Assembly: GCA_003117195.1 (NCBI GenBank)
Contig: BDSI01000007.1
Coordinates: forward strand, 1,364,001 to 1,428,000
Length of the DNA: 64,000 nucleotides
Source of the DNA: Eudorina sp. 2006-703-Eu-15
Taxonomy: Eukaryota; Chlorophyta; Chlorophyceae; Chlamydomonadales; Volvocaceae
Direction: 5' to 3'
In this document: positions 1-13,211 of the stretch, piece after piece
How the letters are laid out: each line of letters opens with the position of its first letter
How positions within the stretch are numbered: the stretch's first letter is position 1
The notes under the pieces: model-generated
Told to the model about the DNA's origin: nothing
The model's database searches: none
What the model saw: only the letters and a program-made list of their open reading frames with translations
Program-made: the position numbers and the translations under genes

Positions 1-1303
1 AAGAATCGGACCTGGTGTTATAATCTATGGGATCATCTGGTTATACGCACATGGGTCACACGCATCGTCTTTGGTGCAGAGCGGTTCCTCCTACCACCCG
101 CATTCATCGCGCGGTACAGCCGCCATGTTGTATGCCGTGCGCGTCGTGCTTGTGGGACCGCCCGGCAACGGCTTATCGCTAGCCAACCCGTCCTTACTGT
201 TCAGCTCCGACCCATCCGACCGAAAAGCCTTGACGCAATCAGCACGCTCTAATTCATCCCATTTCAAGCGCACTCCGTTCTCAAGAGAGACCGTTCCACT
301 CCGCTCGTTAATCAGCCACCATCTGGACACGACGGCCCCTTTCTCAATGCGTGGCCAGTTCACCCCACGCCTCGTGCTGACCTAGCCTCCAGTGGCACCT
401 GAGTCCGAGCCCCTCATGCATGGGACCTCAGCGTTGCGGAACTGACCGAATGCCAACCAGCGAACACCCTACATATCTGTCGAGCCAAGCGCTTCGATGA
501 TCCACCCGCACGGGCAACACGTCAACCCATGATGCCGGTGCAACCAGGGCCTCAAAACAACGAGCCCAGACACCTTGATGGGGTTGGCGCGCACCGTAAC
601 CACAGGGCCACAGAACCAGGGTCAGTTCTTGACCTAGAAAGCGCACGCAGGTCCCCTCCCGGCCGGCTCAACCACCATCAGACCAGCAGCCCGCTCGGAC
701 CGCTTTCACATTGGATGCCGCGATGCACAGCATGCAGCTCGCAAAGCAACATTCACAGCGTGCACGACAGGGTCATGAGCAAGGTACGGTAACATACCCA
801 CATCGATGCGAAACCTGCGCGTGCTGATTTGGGCCAAAACAGAGCCATGCAAACCACATGTGTCTGTACCGCCGTGTCCGCGTCCGGACTGCCACCATTG
901 TGGCGCTGTGCTCGGAGTATTCGACGCGTGGCCCAGAGCCCGAAGTGAGGACCCATGCCGAATTTCTCTGCACTACTAAACCTAACTGATGTACCTAAAC
1001 TAACCGCCATCATCATCCCCGAACCCAACCCCTTGTCGCCCGCAGACACAAGGTAAGCCGCCCGTGCCCGCCTGTCACCCCAGCATCGGCCGTTTTGCTT
1101 AACATCCATCCAGCAGTCCCGCTTCCGCAGTCCCCCTTCGGCCATTGGAGTGGCCATTAAAGTGTTCTAAGTAGAGAGTATCGTGTAAACTTCAAATGCC
1201 GCCTTCATGCAAGTCATTGCTCCTGGGAGCTCCCATCGGTATGAACATGCCTCCGTACCCAAGCCTGCATAACGCTACGCCCATCGCGACGCACCACTCG
1301 TTC
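1..1303. other. Intergenic / window edge, no gene seen
   Basis: The open frames here are short, overlap on both strands and resemble no family I know. The sequence is less GC-rich than the coding exons further on. It lies downstream of the 3' end of the minus-strand Rab gene, so its right end probably includes that gene's 3' UTR. I see no RNA gene or repeat. Confidence 0.5.
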
Positions 1304-2593
<1,290 letters not shown>

Positions 2594-3291
2594 TTCAGCT
2601 ATGTGTAATCACTAAGTTGAGTAAATCTGGTAGGTTACCAACAAATGTTGAAGGCCCAGTCGTGCTAAAGGCCAACTTTAAAGATTGATCTTGCTGCAAC
2701 TTCACACAACCCTACGTGACAATGACTCGCAGGAGCACCTTGTTCAAGCGCGTAGTGCCACTTTGCTCGATGCGCTGCAGTAAGCACAGTATTCGCGCAG
2801 GAAAATTGTCCACTTTCCAGACGGACTGTCGTACTGTGCACAACTTTTAAGTACCAAAACTTGACTGGCTTGCAATTTGATGAGTCGTAAGTACGCACGT
2901 AGTATAAACACTTGCCTGCCATGCTGTACATGGGCATGTAAGGACTCGGTAACTGCAACGTCTTCTACTCTACGGCGCCCCGCATAACAACCTTCCCCTT
3001 AGTCATCTCCGGCATAGAAATTGATCATTTAGCACGTTCGAATAACATAGGCAGACACGCTTGAGGGCTGTCACCCAAGGTCGTCCGATATGAGGGAGTT
3101 CACGGGTCAGCTCTTGCATCGTTGAACCATGGCAGTATGTATGTACCTCAGGTGGTGGGGACCACGGCAGTGTAGCAGTGCAACCCGTCAGGAGCCTTCC
3201 AGACGCAGCCCTGCCCCGCCTATCCAGTCCCCAGGCAACGCGTGTAGAGCAGGGTAGAGCCAGCGAGGTTGGGCATCTGCCGCTGGTCATC
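2594..3291. other. Intergenic: promoter of Rab6 gene / 3' flank of dehydrogenase gene
   Basis: Lies between two minus-strand genes and should hold the Rab6 5' UTR and promoter plus the 3' UTR of the dehydrogenase gene. It is clearly less GC-rich than the neighbouring exons. I see no convincing gene; open frames are short and without family resemblance. Confidence 0.5.
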
Positions 3292-4927
3292 TCACTCTTC
3301 GGGATAGTACATTTTAGCTGTGACGCCGCCGTCACACACGAACTGCTGCCCAGTGATGTATCCGGACAACCGCTCGTCCGCCAGGAACGCGACCATCTCC
3401 GCCACGTCTGTGGGCTGACCCACGCGCCCTGCGAGCCATGCGGAAACAACCAGGCCGTCAATGACATCAGTGGCATGGCCTCGGCCGTTGCTGCATCTGA
3501 ACTCACACGCTGCCATCAAGCACACTCAATTACCACCCGTTCCCCTCCTCCACTGGCTATTTAAGGCGCCTTCTATCACACATGTGCTGTCCATGTCCCC
3601 TTGGCGCTTGCGTTGACCTCACGCCACCCGGCTGGCACGTCACCCACCTGTCAGCTGCCAGCGATGTTGGTCCTCGCTGATCTGCTCCTTGCCGCCCGTC
3701 ACATCTATCCACCCGGGCAGCACCGCATTGACTCGGGTGCGCCGCTGCAGACTGGCCGCCTGTGCGTGGGTCAGGCCCAGCAGCCCCGCCTTGGCCGCAG
3801 CGTAGCCCTGGAGGTCGCATCGGGGCCCGGAGATGCAGCCCAGCACCGAAAGGAGTTCAGGAGGTTGGAGTCATTGGCGCACAGCACGGCTTTCGGAACC
3901 CAAGTGACCTCGAGTCCGCCTGGTCCGGCTGCCCACGCTGGCCCCGCGGTGCACGTCGTGACGTGGGCGACATCGAGCCACAGAGCCAGCGGCTCCACCC
4001 AGCTGAATCTGGACCCATCACAGCACCTGACCCACCTCGCACCCGGGCTCGGACTGCAGCGCGCGGGTGCTGGAGATGTGGATGATGGCCGAGGCGCCCT
4101 CCTCCATGAGGGGCAGCAGGGTGTGGGACATGAGGAAGGCACCTGGATGGCGGGTTGGCGGAGCGCAGCGCAAAGCGCGGTGTAATCTGGGAGGGGAGAC
4201 GGCTGGGGTCCTACACTCACGACGCGTCAGGCCGAGCACGCATAAACACGCACCCCTCGTGAGGCCGGACGGGCAGTCTCGCGGTTTGACGTGAACACAT
4301 GGAGGGCATGTCTGCCCGACCCCAGACGACGCCAAGTTCTCGACGATTCAGGCGTTTTCTTTTCCTTGAAAGACGAGTGGCCACAGGGAGAGGTACATAC
4401 GTGACGGGCTATGGGGCCACTGGGTCCGCGAAGGAACGCTGGACAGTAAGAACCGTAGGGCTTGGTAAAAAACCTGCAGAACATTTCCCAATCTCTGGAC
4501 AGGCTGCACGAGGCGCAGAATCAAGTCAGGTGGATCCCGGCAGGGGCATACAGCTGAAATGACCCCCCTCAATCGGGAATGGAGAAATGCACCGACCTGT
4601 CAGGTTGGTGTCGATGTACGCGTGCCAGCTCGTGATGGGGTCGCTGGGATCCTGGTAGGGTGTGGCGATGCCGGCATTGTTGACCAGGACGTTTAGGTGC
4701 GGGCCCTCCGCGATGTACTCAACGTGAGCGCGCAGCGCGCGGACATCTTCGGGCTTGCTGATATCCGCCTTGACGAACGAGTACGCGGCGATCTGGCTAT
4801 GTTCGGGGGATTCTTCAGGTGCAACATCACAGCCAATTACGCGGTACCCCTTGGCTAGGAATGTGCGCACGACCTGTCGTCCGATACCTGTCGGACGTGC
4901 GACGCCGGAAACGACAGCCGTGCGCAT
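3292..4927 (-). CDS. Short-chain dehydrogenase/reductase (SDR), NAD(P)-dependent
   Basis: Four exons on the minus strand: 4927-4597, 4142-4036, 3807-3648, 3428-3292, giving 244 residues, a normal classical-SDR size. Features are an N-terminal beta strand with a glycine-rich nucleotide loop (SGVARPTGIGRQ, slightly longer than the usual TGxxxGIG), the NVLVNNAGIA motif, the catalytic Ser in IHISSTRA, and the YxxxK pair in EGYAAAKAG. It ends with the substrate-loop/C-terminal motif ITGQQFVCDGGVT. There is no obvious targeting peptide because the nucleotide-binding strand starts at residue 3, so a cytosolic location is likely. The substrate cannot be told from sequence; the C-terminus resembles 3-oxoacyl-ACP reductase-like SDRs. 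It is divergent from the F-box/LRR gene, with about 370 bp between the starts. Confidence 0.9.
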
Positions 4928-5296
4928 TGCTGCTTCAAACTAGGTGCACCGTTGTGCCTATCAGAAGTGGTCTCACGTTCTATTGAGATTAACATACTAT
5001 CGCAAACAACGACGCCTGGCATTCCACATTTAAAAACCGTTTGGCGGTTGGAATGGGCCCTGCGTTTCCGTAAGCCTCTTCGTCCGTTTGGGGCCGTACA
5101 CGCTTGCGGAGCTTGTAAACAAAAAAATTCCAAAAGCGATGTCGAGCGCATTACCTTGCATGATGGGCAAAATCTCCGTGAGTGGGTGTGTTAGGAACTA
5201 CCTTCACCTACAACCCAGTATTTCTTCCTGTATACCTTACAGCTGTTCATCGACAATTCAATTTCTTCTAGTGCCTTGCAGCGTTTAAGAACGTAA
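4928..5296. promoter_or_regulatory. Divergent intergenic region (probable bidirectional promoter)
   Basis: About 370 bp separates the start codons of the minus-strand dehydrogenase and the plus-strand F-box/LRR gene, so both promoters and 5' UTRs must fit here. The interval is less GC-rich than the flanking exons. No clear TATA box is visible; regulatory content is inferred from position only. Confidence 0.45.
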
Positions 5297-8200
5297 ATGT
5301 CGACAGCTGACGTCCTTCCAGGGCAAGATGCTCTTTCTAGCCTACCTTGGCCTTGCCAAGCAAGGATTCTGCAGCACCTGCCGTTGCGAAACCGTCTAAT
5401 GATGTCGTCGGTCTGCAAATTTTATAATCGGCTGGTTCAAAAGGACGCGCTGAACGATGTAACCAACCTCGACATTAACGACCTGTTTGGCCAGCAGGCC
5501 AGTAGCTGCCTTGCCTGGGCATTCCGGACCAATCTGAAGGCACTGCGAGGCATCGCCGCTTCCGGCCATTCCAGCTTGGCGCCTTTGCTCGCGGCTTGCA
5601 ACCTGCCGGTTGGGCAGGTCACACTCGCGCAGCTCACCAGCCTGCACTTGGACTCCGTCAACCAGCTCCAGGACAAGAACCTCTCAGTCCTCCTTGCCGC
5701 CTGTCCAAGTGAGCGTGACCTCCCCGCCCCAGCGGCATTACCTTGAGCTACGTCCTACCAACCTCCGGTGTCCGTAACACCCTGTTGCCATTGATGCCCT
5801 TCGGCGTTTTCGCTTTTCCAATCTCGTCAACATGCGGTGTATGCAGATCTGGAGGTCCTGGCTCTTCCCCGCTGCGGCAAGCTGACGGACGTCTCCGCCG
5901 CCTGCATCGGCTCGCTGCTGCCCCGCCTGCGCGAGGTCAGCTGCCGCGACTGGGCGGCCCTGACGGATCCGGGCGTGGTGGCGCTGGCGCTCGGCTGCCC
6001 CCTCCTGGAGGACGTCACCCTGGATGGATGCTTCCGGGTACGGGTCCGACACATAACAGCTCCTGGGGCCAAGGGGCCAAGGCGAATTACCACTTAGGAG
6101 GTACTATACGCTTAAGTTGTTCGAACGGTCTCGTTTCGTTTGTCCTAACGGTCACGCTTCGGTTGTCCTAACGGTCACAATTCGCTTGCTCTAACGGTCA
6201 TCGCACGATGTGGACGCCCGCAGGTGGGCTCCGAGGCGCTGGCGGCGCTGGCCCGCGCCTGTCCTCGGCTGCGGCGGCTGTCCATCGCCAAGTCGTACGG
6301 CGTCACGGACACGGCGCTGGCGGCCCTGGGCGAGCACGCCCACTCGCTGGAGGAGCTGCTGCTGCGGCAGTGTCCGCGAGTGGTGTCGGTCTGGCTGCTG
6401 GCCAGGTGCACGCGGCTGACGGTACTGGACGTCAGCGGCTGCGCCTCGGTGAGGAGGGAGGTGGTGAGCGGGAGCAGCAACTGCAGCAGCAGCAGCAGGG
6501 AGGGCGCATTGCAGTGCAGCGCGCTGTGGGTGGCAGGGAAGAGTGCAGTGCTGTGGCTGGGTACTTGGCGGAGGTATGGGTATTGAGGGGAAGAGGGAAG
6601 AAATGAGAAAGGTTTCAGGAATCAAGGGACGGAGCGAAGGTGTAAGTTGAGGGAAGCGATGCTTGCCGCTGATGAACAGAAGGGGCCGCTGCCCCTTACC
6701 TGCAGGCTCCCTTGCGTCAATCAAGACCGGACAACCCTAGAGCTGACCCCCTCCTCCCCGCGCAGTTTGAACTGTCTACCAATTTCCTATATCCCTCCTC
6801 CCCGCCGCCGATCCGCAGGTCAGCGGCCCCGGGCTTGTGGCGCTGCTGTCCGGCTGCGGCCCCAGCCTGACCAGCCTGCAGCTCAACGGCTGCGTGGGGG
6901 TGAGCGGCGAGGTGCTGGGGGCCCTGGCCCGCCTGTGCCCCCACCTGGAGGCCCTCAACCTGCGGGGACTGGCGCTCACCGATGACCACCTCAGGAACCT
7001 GGTGGGTGGGGTGGGGTCGAGGGAGGCCATCATTCCAACGGCGCTGGGGCCCCGCCGAGCTCCCGGGTGGGTCAGCTCCCGGGTGGGGACGGGTCCAGTA
7101 GGGTTGTTCCGTGTGAAAGACTCACTGTGGGGCAACCAACGTACCGGGCTCGTTGGTGTGTTGTTGGGTAGGGGGATACTGTGGCGGCGGAAGAACTGCT
7201 GTGCGCGAGGCAATCTCGGTTCGCCTTCTCAGCCTGAGACCACGTCTCCATGTCCCCGCTTGGCAACACCCCGCCGCCACCCCACTCCGGTCGCTGCCCC
7301 CAGGCCGCCCACTGCAGCACGCTGCGCAGCCTGAGCCTGGCCTGGTGCACCAAGCTGACCGAGGAGGGGCTGCGGCCGCTGGTGGCCAGGAACCCCAACC
7401 TAACGGTGAGGAGCACGCAGTACCGCCCCACATGGCCTCGGGCGGGGTGCCCCCGACTCTCTGAGCACGTTCAACTATCGGCTTGTGGGTGGGGCCATTT
7501 ATGTAAGCCGCGAGCCCCTCATATCCAGCATTCTTTTCCTCCCTCGCCATATCCGGGCTGGGCAAGGTTGTGTTTGACGCATTTGGGCATCCCGAGGGTG
7601 GCCCTGCCGACTCACGCACGCTGCCTTGGAACACCGACGAACGGCCATCCGCTCCCAACCACCCATCCCACACTGGCGGGTCTCTTCTCTAAACACACCC
7701 CACACGTCGGTGGTGGCGCGGCTGCCTTAGTTGCTGTTTTCATGTTTTCCAATCTGCAGGTTTTATGGTAAGTATATTGGAGCATGGTTTGGGTCTGGCG
7801 GGACTCTTATCTAAAAACCACCCCCACACGGGACTGCCCTTTTCGCGGCTCCGTTCTCTGTCATGCGCACCCCACAGGACCTGGACATCGAGGCGCTCTA
7901 CCTGCTGACGGACCCCATGATGGACGCGCTGGGGGAGTACACCCCGGCCCTCAGCCGCCTGAGTGTCCGCATGTGCCACCGCCTGTCGCCCGAGGCCATC
8001 GTGAGGGCGGTCCAGAGCACCCAAGTGCGCCTGCTGCTGGTGGGTGGGGAGCTGTTGGTGGGCGGGCGTGCGGGTGGGGTGGGGCAATGGATTGGCTGGG
8101 GGCTCAGGGCGGAGGGAAGACTTGGGGAGGCGCAGACCCACACACCCCTAACCCACACACCCCTAACCCATAACCCCTGAACCACCCATAACCCCTAACC

Positions 8201-8401
8201 CACACACCCCTAACCCACACACCCCTAACCCACACACCCCTAACCCACACACCATGTAATCCACACACTGATGTAGCCCAGCCATTGCCGCACACCCGCA
8301 TGCTCCCCCCCCAGGTGAGCGGTGTCATGGACGAGGCGGGCACCAACGACCTGGTGGCGCGCATCCACCACGTGAGGCCCGACTGCGCCCTCAAGTGGTG
8401 A
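5297..8401 (+). CDS. F-box/leucine-rich-repeat (FBXL-like) protein
   Basis: Seven exons: 5297-5708, 5847-6037, 6224-6448, 6819-7001, 7304-7405, 7878-8039, 8315-8401; 453 residues. Residues about 10-50 (LSSLPWPCQARILQHLPLRN and following) resemble an F-box helix set. The rest consists of cysteine-type leucine-rich repeats such as LEVLALPRCGKLTD, LRRLSIAKSYGVTD and LRSLSLAWCTKLTE. By family knowledge, FBXL proteins recruit substrates to SCF ubiquitin ligases; here the F-box is weak, so a pure LRR scaffold remains possible. Exon boundaries fall near repeat boundaries, as is common in LRR genes. Introns carry an AACGGTC repeat (6117-6205), one copy of the dispersed intron repeat (6761-6798) and a telomere-like C-rich repeat (about 8130-8255). 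Confidence 0.85.
6117..6205 (+). repeat. Short tandem repeat, unit about 23 bp, in intron 2 of the F-box/LRR gene
   Basis: Four degenerate units each contain CTAACGGTCAC or a close variant (first unit GAACGGTCTC), followed by a TTCG-type segment. It occupies the middle of intron 2 and ends 18 bp before the next exon at 6224. Confidence 0.75.
6761..6798 (+). repeat. Dispersed intron repeat, partial copy A
   Basis: Contains GCGCAGTTTGAACTGTCTAC followed by CAATTTCCTATATCCC. The same core recurs in introns of the two SMP-C2 genes (44704-44757 inverted, 45229-45274, 55469-55524, 58521-58613). Here it sits just upstream of the acceptor of exon 4. Confidence 0.75.
8130..8255 (+). repeat. C-rich telomere-like minisatellite (CCCTAACCCACACA units)
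   Basis: Tandem, slightly irregular repeats built from CACACACCCCTAACC, with a short interruption around 8176-8195, lie within intron 6 of the F-box/LRR gene. It is an interstitial, intronic array and not a chromosome end. Confidence 0.85.
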
Positions 8402-9920
8402 GGGTGGTGAGGGTGGTGACGCGTCAGTGAGGGCCGCCCCGCCGCCGCCCGGGCGGGCCAGGCGCCCGAGGGCAGGCACGCGTGCGGAGGAGGCGCCCTT
8501 CGCCGGGATGCGTCTGGCCCTAGAGGGTCGCCGGAAGCGCCGCATGGGAGGGCGGGCAAGGCAGCACCGGGAGGCAGTGGCGATCGGCATCACTCCAGGG
8601 CACTGTGTTCGCCGGCGATGCGTCAGCGGCGCAGGAGGTGGTCCAGCGGCTAAGGGGTGGGGCGGGGGTTAAGGCCCCTGCAGGGGCGGGGGTGCTGAAG
8701 GACACCTCGGAGGCGTAGTGTGCCGTAGGGCCTCTTCACTCACGTCGATGTACGCGGCCAGTTGCGCCCTTCCGGTTGCGCCTTCCTCGCTTTCGGTTTA
8801 GCGAGGTGAACACTGTACAATAGCAGGATTAGTTCCTTGCTCAGGGACCAAACAAAACGTCTTTGCTCAAGTGGAAGGTGTGCCCAGGGGCGTTAACGGT
8901 AGTCCGTGCACCATCTTCAGCAGCGCGGGACTATGTTAGACGCGGGTGCCAGCATGTGAGCCCCCCCAAGGCGTCGCCAACGCTGTGCTCAAGAGAGAAC
9001 CGAGCTGCTGCGCGTGTGTCTTAGTGTGTTGTATGTGAATATGTGAAGAGAGAATCTGGTCTTAATGTGTTGTTTGTGAATGTGTTAATGAGAGAATCTC
9101 TGATGGCGGTTCACGGGGCGGTGTGGTACGGATGGTGACAGCGTTGTGGCAGGCAGGCAGGTGGTACGGGGTGGGCAGGAGGGGCGGGCGCGCGACAGTG
9201 CAGCCTGCGGCGGTTTGACACACTTCGCGCGTGTGACCAGGGTGCAGGGTGCGGGTCGCACAGACGTGCTGCCTTGGCTGCTGGCTGCCCGGGCATGGAC
9301 CAGGGCCGCATAACGTGTTTCGAGTTTTGTTTGAATGCTCCAGGGCTGCTCCAGGAGTATCTCGCTGCAATTAGATACCAGGCGCATGGGCATGTTGCAC
9401 CGGATATCGGCATCGCGCGCGTCGGCATGTTGCATTGCCTGTCCGCCGGTCCAAGGCTGCGTAGCTTGGGCGGTGACAGTACTCGTGGCATCCTTCTTGC
9501 TGGCAGGCAGAAGAGTTTCTCTGCGATGTGGGCTTTTGGACAGGTCGTGTAAATGGCAGGTAGGCAGCAAGCCTGTCAACTGCGGATATTGGTGCAACGA
9601 GTGACCCACGGGTCATGCTGCGGAGCTGGGACTGCCTCTCGGCTGCGTCGGGCTGCATGGCTCATCGATAGTTAAAGTAGGGTTGAAGACAAAAGTTTGT
9701 ATGATTATTGGTACGACATCGGTTGGCGTTCCGTAACATCCCGTAACATCATCCTGGGTTGTGAAGATTGCCGGTCGTGAATGTTGCGGCACGCAGTCAT
9801 TCCCCTGCATCGCATACCAATCAAACAATCAGACTTTTTGTTACGTTCCAGGATCCACACAGCTGGCGCGCTTTATCGGGTCTTAATTCTTTCGGAAAGC
9901 GAGTTCACGTCAGTACCTCA
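8402..9920. other. Intergenic between F-box/LRR gene and DUF2358-like gene
   Basis: The left part should include the 3' UTR of the F-box/LRR gene. Around 9017-9105 a segment of about 43 bp (GTGTGTTGTxTGTGAATxTGT with AGAGAATCT) is duplicated in tandem. A GACCCACGGGTC palindrome-like site is at 9603-9614. The right part, 9650-9920, is less GC-rich and probably holds the promoter of the next gene. No convincing coding region is seen. Confidence 0.5.
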
Positions 9921-12697
9921 ATGCATAGTCCGGGCTCCTGCGCCTTGCGTCAATCGGACGGCGTCGCGTCGCTACGTCCAAAGCTAGCTCGCTGTCGCGC
10001 CGCTTCCGCAGCGTCAACCGCGACGCGTCACAGTCTGCATCCGTCGCACCGCGAGCCGCCCCGGACGTGGTCGTCTCCACGCAGCGAAGGAGTCTTCCCG
10101 CGAGGTCCTTACCATACCCAACTTGGAAAGGCATCGGGACGGGTTGCGGCCGCTGCTGCGTCTGAAGCCCCATCCGCATCGCAGGCGGGTCCCCGGCCTC
10201 AGGTTCCGCCAGCTGACGTGGGTCAATCGCGGAAGCAGCAGGATTGCGAAACCGCGGCAGCAAAGGGACGCAGCCTCCGGCACCTGCTTGAAGGTCCCCA
10301 CGTGGCGGAGGCGCAGACCCCGCCGTCTCAGTCGAAGTCCTGCAGCGGTCGAGCGGCGGGTGGCGGCCTCCGCGGCTCCCAGGCAGGCGACCGCAGCCAG
10401 GCGACCAATCGCGACGGCGGTGGCGACGATGACGGCGGTGGCGGGCGTGACACCTACGTCTTGAATTACGGCAACGCCGTACGAGTACTGCGCGAGGATT
10501 TGCCGCAGGTACGACAAGGGGAAACTAACTCGGCGTCGTGTCGGGTGCGGATCGCACGGAATGCCGTACTCTGCCCATGACGTACTACTCGTAGTCCTTT
10601 GCTCGAATCATCTCATTCATTTCTGCAAGGAGGTCGCGACCCCGCGTCGCGACAGCAAGTGCCCACCCACCTCCGCACCCCGTAAGTATACTGCGTTATG
10701 CTGGGTGTGCCCGGGTTCGTTCTACGGGTTTATTTATTTTTTTCAATTTAACCCACCTAAGCATCAGCAGCGGCAGCTGACGCTCGGAAGCTTACATGCG
10801 TGAGAGCCTTGCCCCATGGGTCACTCCTGGGTCGGCATGGGTTGTCTTCCTTTGCTTGAAGCAGCAAGTCCTTGTAGCAGCAGCAGCAGCTGCTGCTGCA
10901 TCCGGGGCAGCTGCCTTGCCCTAATTCCGAGATTCGAATCCTTGCTAAGAAGTGGCCCCACGTGCCCGGCTGCCCGGTTGCCGCCCAGTTGCTGGCTCGT
11001 CCCCTGCAGTGGGGGATCTACCGGCAGGACCTGTGCTTAGTCACCCCCTGGGCCGCCCCGCTCAAAGGCCTCAGCCGCTACCAACTGGTGCACCGGTGGG
11101 TGGGTGCCCGGCGGGCGAGATGGCGCGCGTGTATGCATGCAGGTGTATGTTTCGATAAGAGACCCGCCCGTGCCATGTAGGTGTGTGTGTGTACCTCATC
11201 CCTTTTCCACTGCCCCTTGTGTCACCCTCCCCTCCCTCGCATGTCGCATCCTTCAGGCCGCCCGCCGCGTGCCCTTCCCTTTGCTTCCCGCCCGCGCCGC
11301 TGCCGTCGGCACCATGCCTCAGCCGTCCTCCCGGGCGTGCGACGGGGTCGGGGTTACCGGCGGACCTCCGCACGCTGTCTGCCTCAGACCCCAGCCGCCA
11401 GCCCGCGCGGCCCCCCACACCTTGCAGCTCGGCGGCACGCCCTCGCCGCCCATCCACCCACCCACGTGTATTCCGCCGCCCTGTCCTGTCCGTCCCGTGC
11501 CTTCCCCTGGAGCAGTGCGTGGCCGGTTGACACGACCCTCCGTTAACCCTTTTACCCTGTCAGGGTCAGGAGCCCGGTTCAGGATACTGAAAAGCACGCC
11601 ACGCCATTCGCCTATTGAGTGCAGAAATTTGCCTCGTTGCATGTCCACCTAGAAATGTACCCCGCTGAAAGTGATTCGTTCCTTGCCCTTGGCACACCCA
11701 CGACCACCTGTCCACCAAGAGTCATGCGGCTCGTGGCGCGGCTGCTGTTCCACACCGCAACGGTCGAGGTCATGCGCATCTGGACCCCCATGACCGGGCC
11801 GGGGGGCATCCCCAGCGGCGGAGGCAGCGGCGGCTGGGGCAATGGCGGGACCGGTACCGGCACCACAATCCGTCGCCGCGGGGGCCACTCGGCGTCAGAC
11901 AGCGACAGCGAGCGGGGTCCCGGCGGCGGGGCTGATGGCGGCGGCGATGGTGGCGATGGCGGTGATGGCGGCCGGGAGCGGCCCCAGGGGGGACAGCTGC
12001 GGGTTCGCTGGCGAGCAACGGGCCACCCGTGGATGCCCTGGAGCGAGGAGCAGCGGTTGGAGGTGGTTGCGACGTACAGGTACGGCGCAGAGGGTTCATG
12101 CACGACGATCGTCTGACTTGACCCGGGCGTGCTGCGTGGGGAGCTCCGGCGGCCAGGGTGCCGCCGGCCGCCTGCCGCGCCATCAGCAGCGTCCCTGGAA
12201 ACCGACTCCGTTTCGTTGCAACTGACTCCGTTCCGTTGCAACCGACTCCGGTCCCTCGCAACCGGCTCCGTTCCGTTGCAAGCCGTTGCAACCGATTCCT
12301 CTTGGCGGCGGCCTCTCCGTCGTCCCCCGCGAGATCTCCGCGACTGCTGCCAGGGGGCGCTGATGCTGACCTGCCGCGGTCCCGTCCGTCTGAGGTCGCC
12401 CAGCCGACGCGTACGCCCTTGCCACTGCCCTCCCAAGTCCCAACACCGCACGACGCCGCCGCGCGCTGCAGGTTGGACCACCGAGGTCTCATCGCGGTCC
12501 ACGAGCTGACGACCGTCATCCCGCCGGAGCCGCCGCTGCTGCTCTGGCCGCTGCTGGTGGTGGCGCAGCTGCTGGGGCGCGTCAAGGGGCGGCAGGGCGC
12601 CGCCACTCGCGGGGGCATGCCGATCCCAGGCGCGGGAGCGGGGATGGGCGCGGGGCCCGAGGTCAGCGGTGGGAGCGGCTCAAGAGGCGGCGTTTGA
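9921..12697 (+). CDS. DUF2358-like protein, probably plastid-targeted
   Basis: Four exons: 9921-10508, 10989-11095, 11720-12079, 12472-12697; about 426 residues. The first exon starts with an Arg/Ser/Ala-rich leader that looks like a chloroplast transit peptide, then a low-complexity stretch, then NAVRVLREDLPQ. The core IYRQDLCLVTPWAAPLKG, YQLVHRVMRLVARLLFHTA, LRVRWRATGHPWMPW and LDHRGLIAVHELT matches the layout I know for DUF2358 (PF10184), an uncharacterised plant/cyanobacterial domain. A Gly/Ser/Asp-rich insert of about 60 residues interrupts the domain inside exon 3. The start codon is uncertain: an in-frame ATG at 9768 would add 51 residues. The acceptor at 10988 was chosen because it restores the family spacing. 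Function unknown. Confidence 0.7.
10877..10900. repeat. (CAG)n(CTG)n inverted triplet repeat
   Basis: AGCAGCAGCAGCAGC followed directly by TGCTGCTGC forms a near-perfect palindrome able to fold into a hairpin. It lies in intron 1 of the DUF2358-like gene, about 90 bp before the chosen acceptor. Confidence 0.7.
12200..12297 (+). repeat. 20-bp tandem repeat in intron 3 of the DUF2358-like gene
   Basis: Four consecutive 20-bp units of the type CCGACTCCGTTCCGTTGCAA, then a half unit and a degenerate unit. Internal differences between units are one to three bases. Confidence 0.8.
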
Positions 12698-13211
12698 GAG
12701 GGGGCGGTGACGCGGGGACAGGGGCATGGGTGTGAACGGCCCAGACCCCGGGCCCAAGTACGCTGAGGGCAGCCGTTGGGCATTGTTCTCGTGTGGTGTT
12801 GTACTTCTGATGCGTGGCATGAATGGTGTAGGTCAGCTAAGCTGTGTGCAGGCGAGCGGATGACAGGGCGCCGGAGGGTCGCTGCGGTGAAGCAGCGCCA
12901 CTACACTTGCCCGTTCCTAGCCGTACCAAGCTTGACGGGAAATAAGATTTTGTGGAACTAGTGGCGCCTTTGGTGATATGGATCATCATGTTGTGGACGG
13001 TACCCGTGGAAGGTGACGGTTGCCATGTTATCGTACGTTGTCGTACAGACTGTTTCGGTGGAATTGGTGAAGGGGCCTTTCGACGATAGGATCATACGAA
13101 GGTTTGCCAATTATTGTTGCGCTGCATTTGTTTGCGTTTGCGTCGAGGCTGCTGTTTAAATTGATTTTTGTAAGTAGCTGACCTTTGGGACGATTGTCGG
13201 TTCATTTAATT
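12698..13211. promoter_or_regulatory. Intergenic: 3' flank of DUF2358-like gene and C53 promoter
   Basis: About 510 bp between two plus-strand genes. GC content falls towards the right, where an AT-richer stretch with TGTTTAAATTGATTTTTG precedes the C53 start; this half probably carries the C53 promoter and 5' UTR. Position-based inference only. Confidence 0.4.

Noticed and set aside
8130..8255. Chromosome end / telomere
   Set aside because: The array is within an intron with coding exons on both sides, so it is interstitial.
11612..12783. Long minus-strand open frames (296 and 337 codons)
   Set aside because: Pro/Arg/Ser-rich antisense shadows of the GC-rich DUF2358-like gene with no family resemblance.
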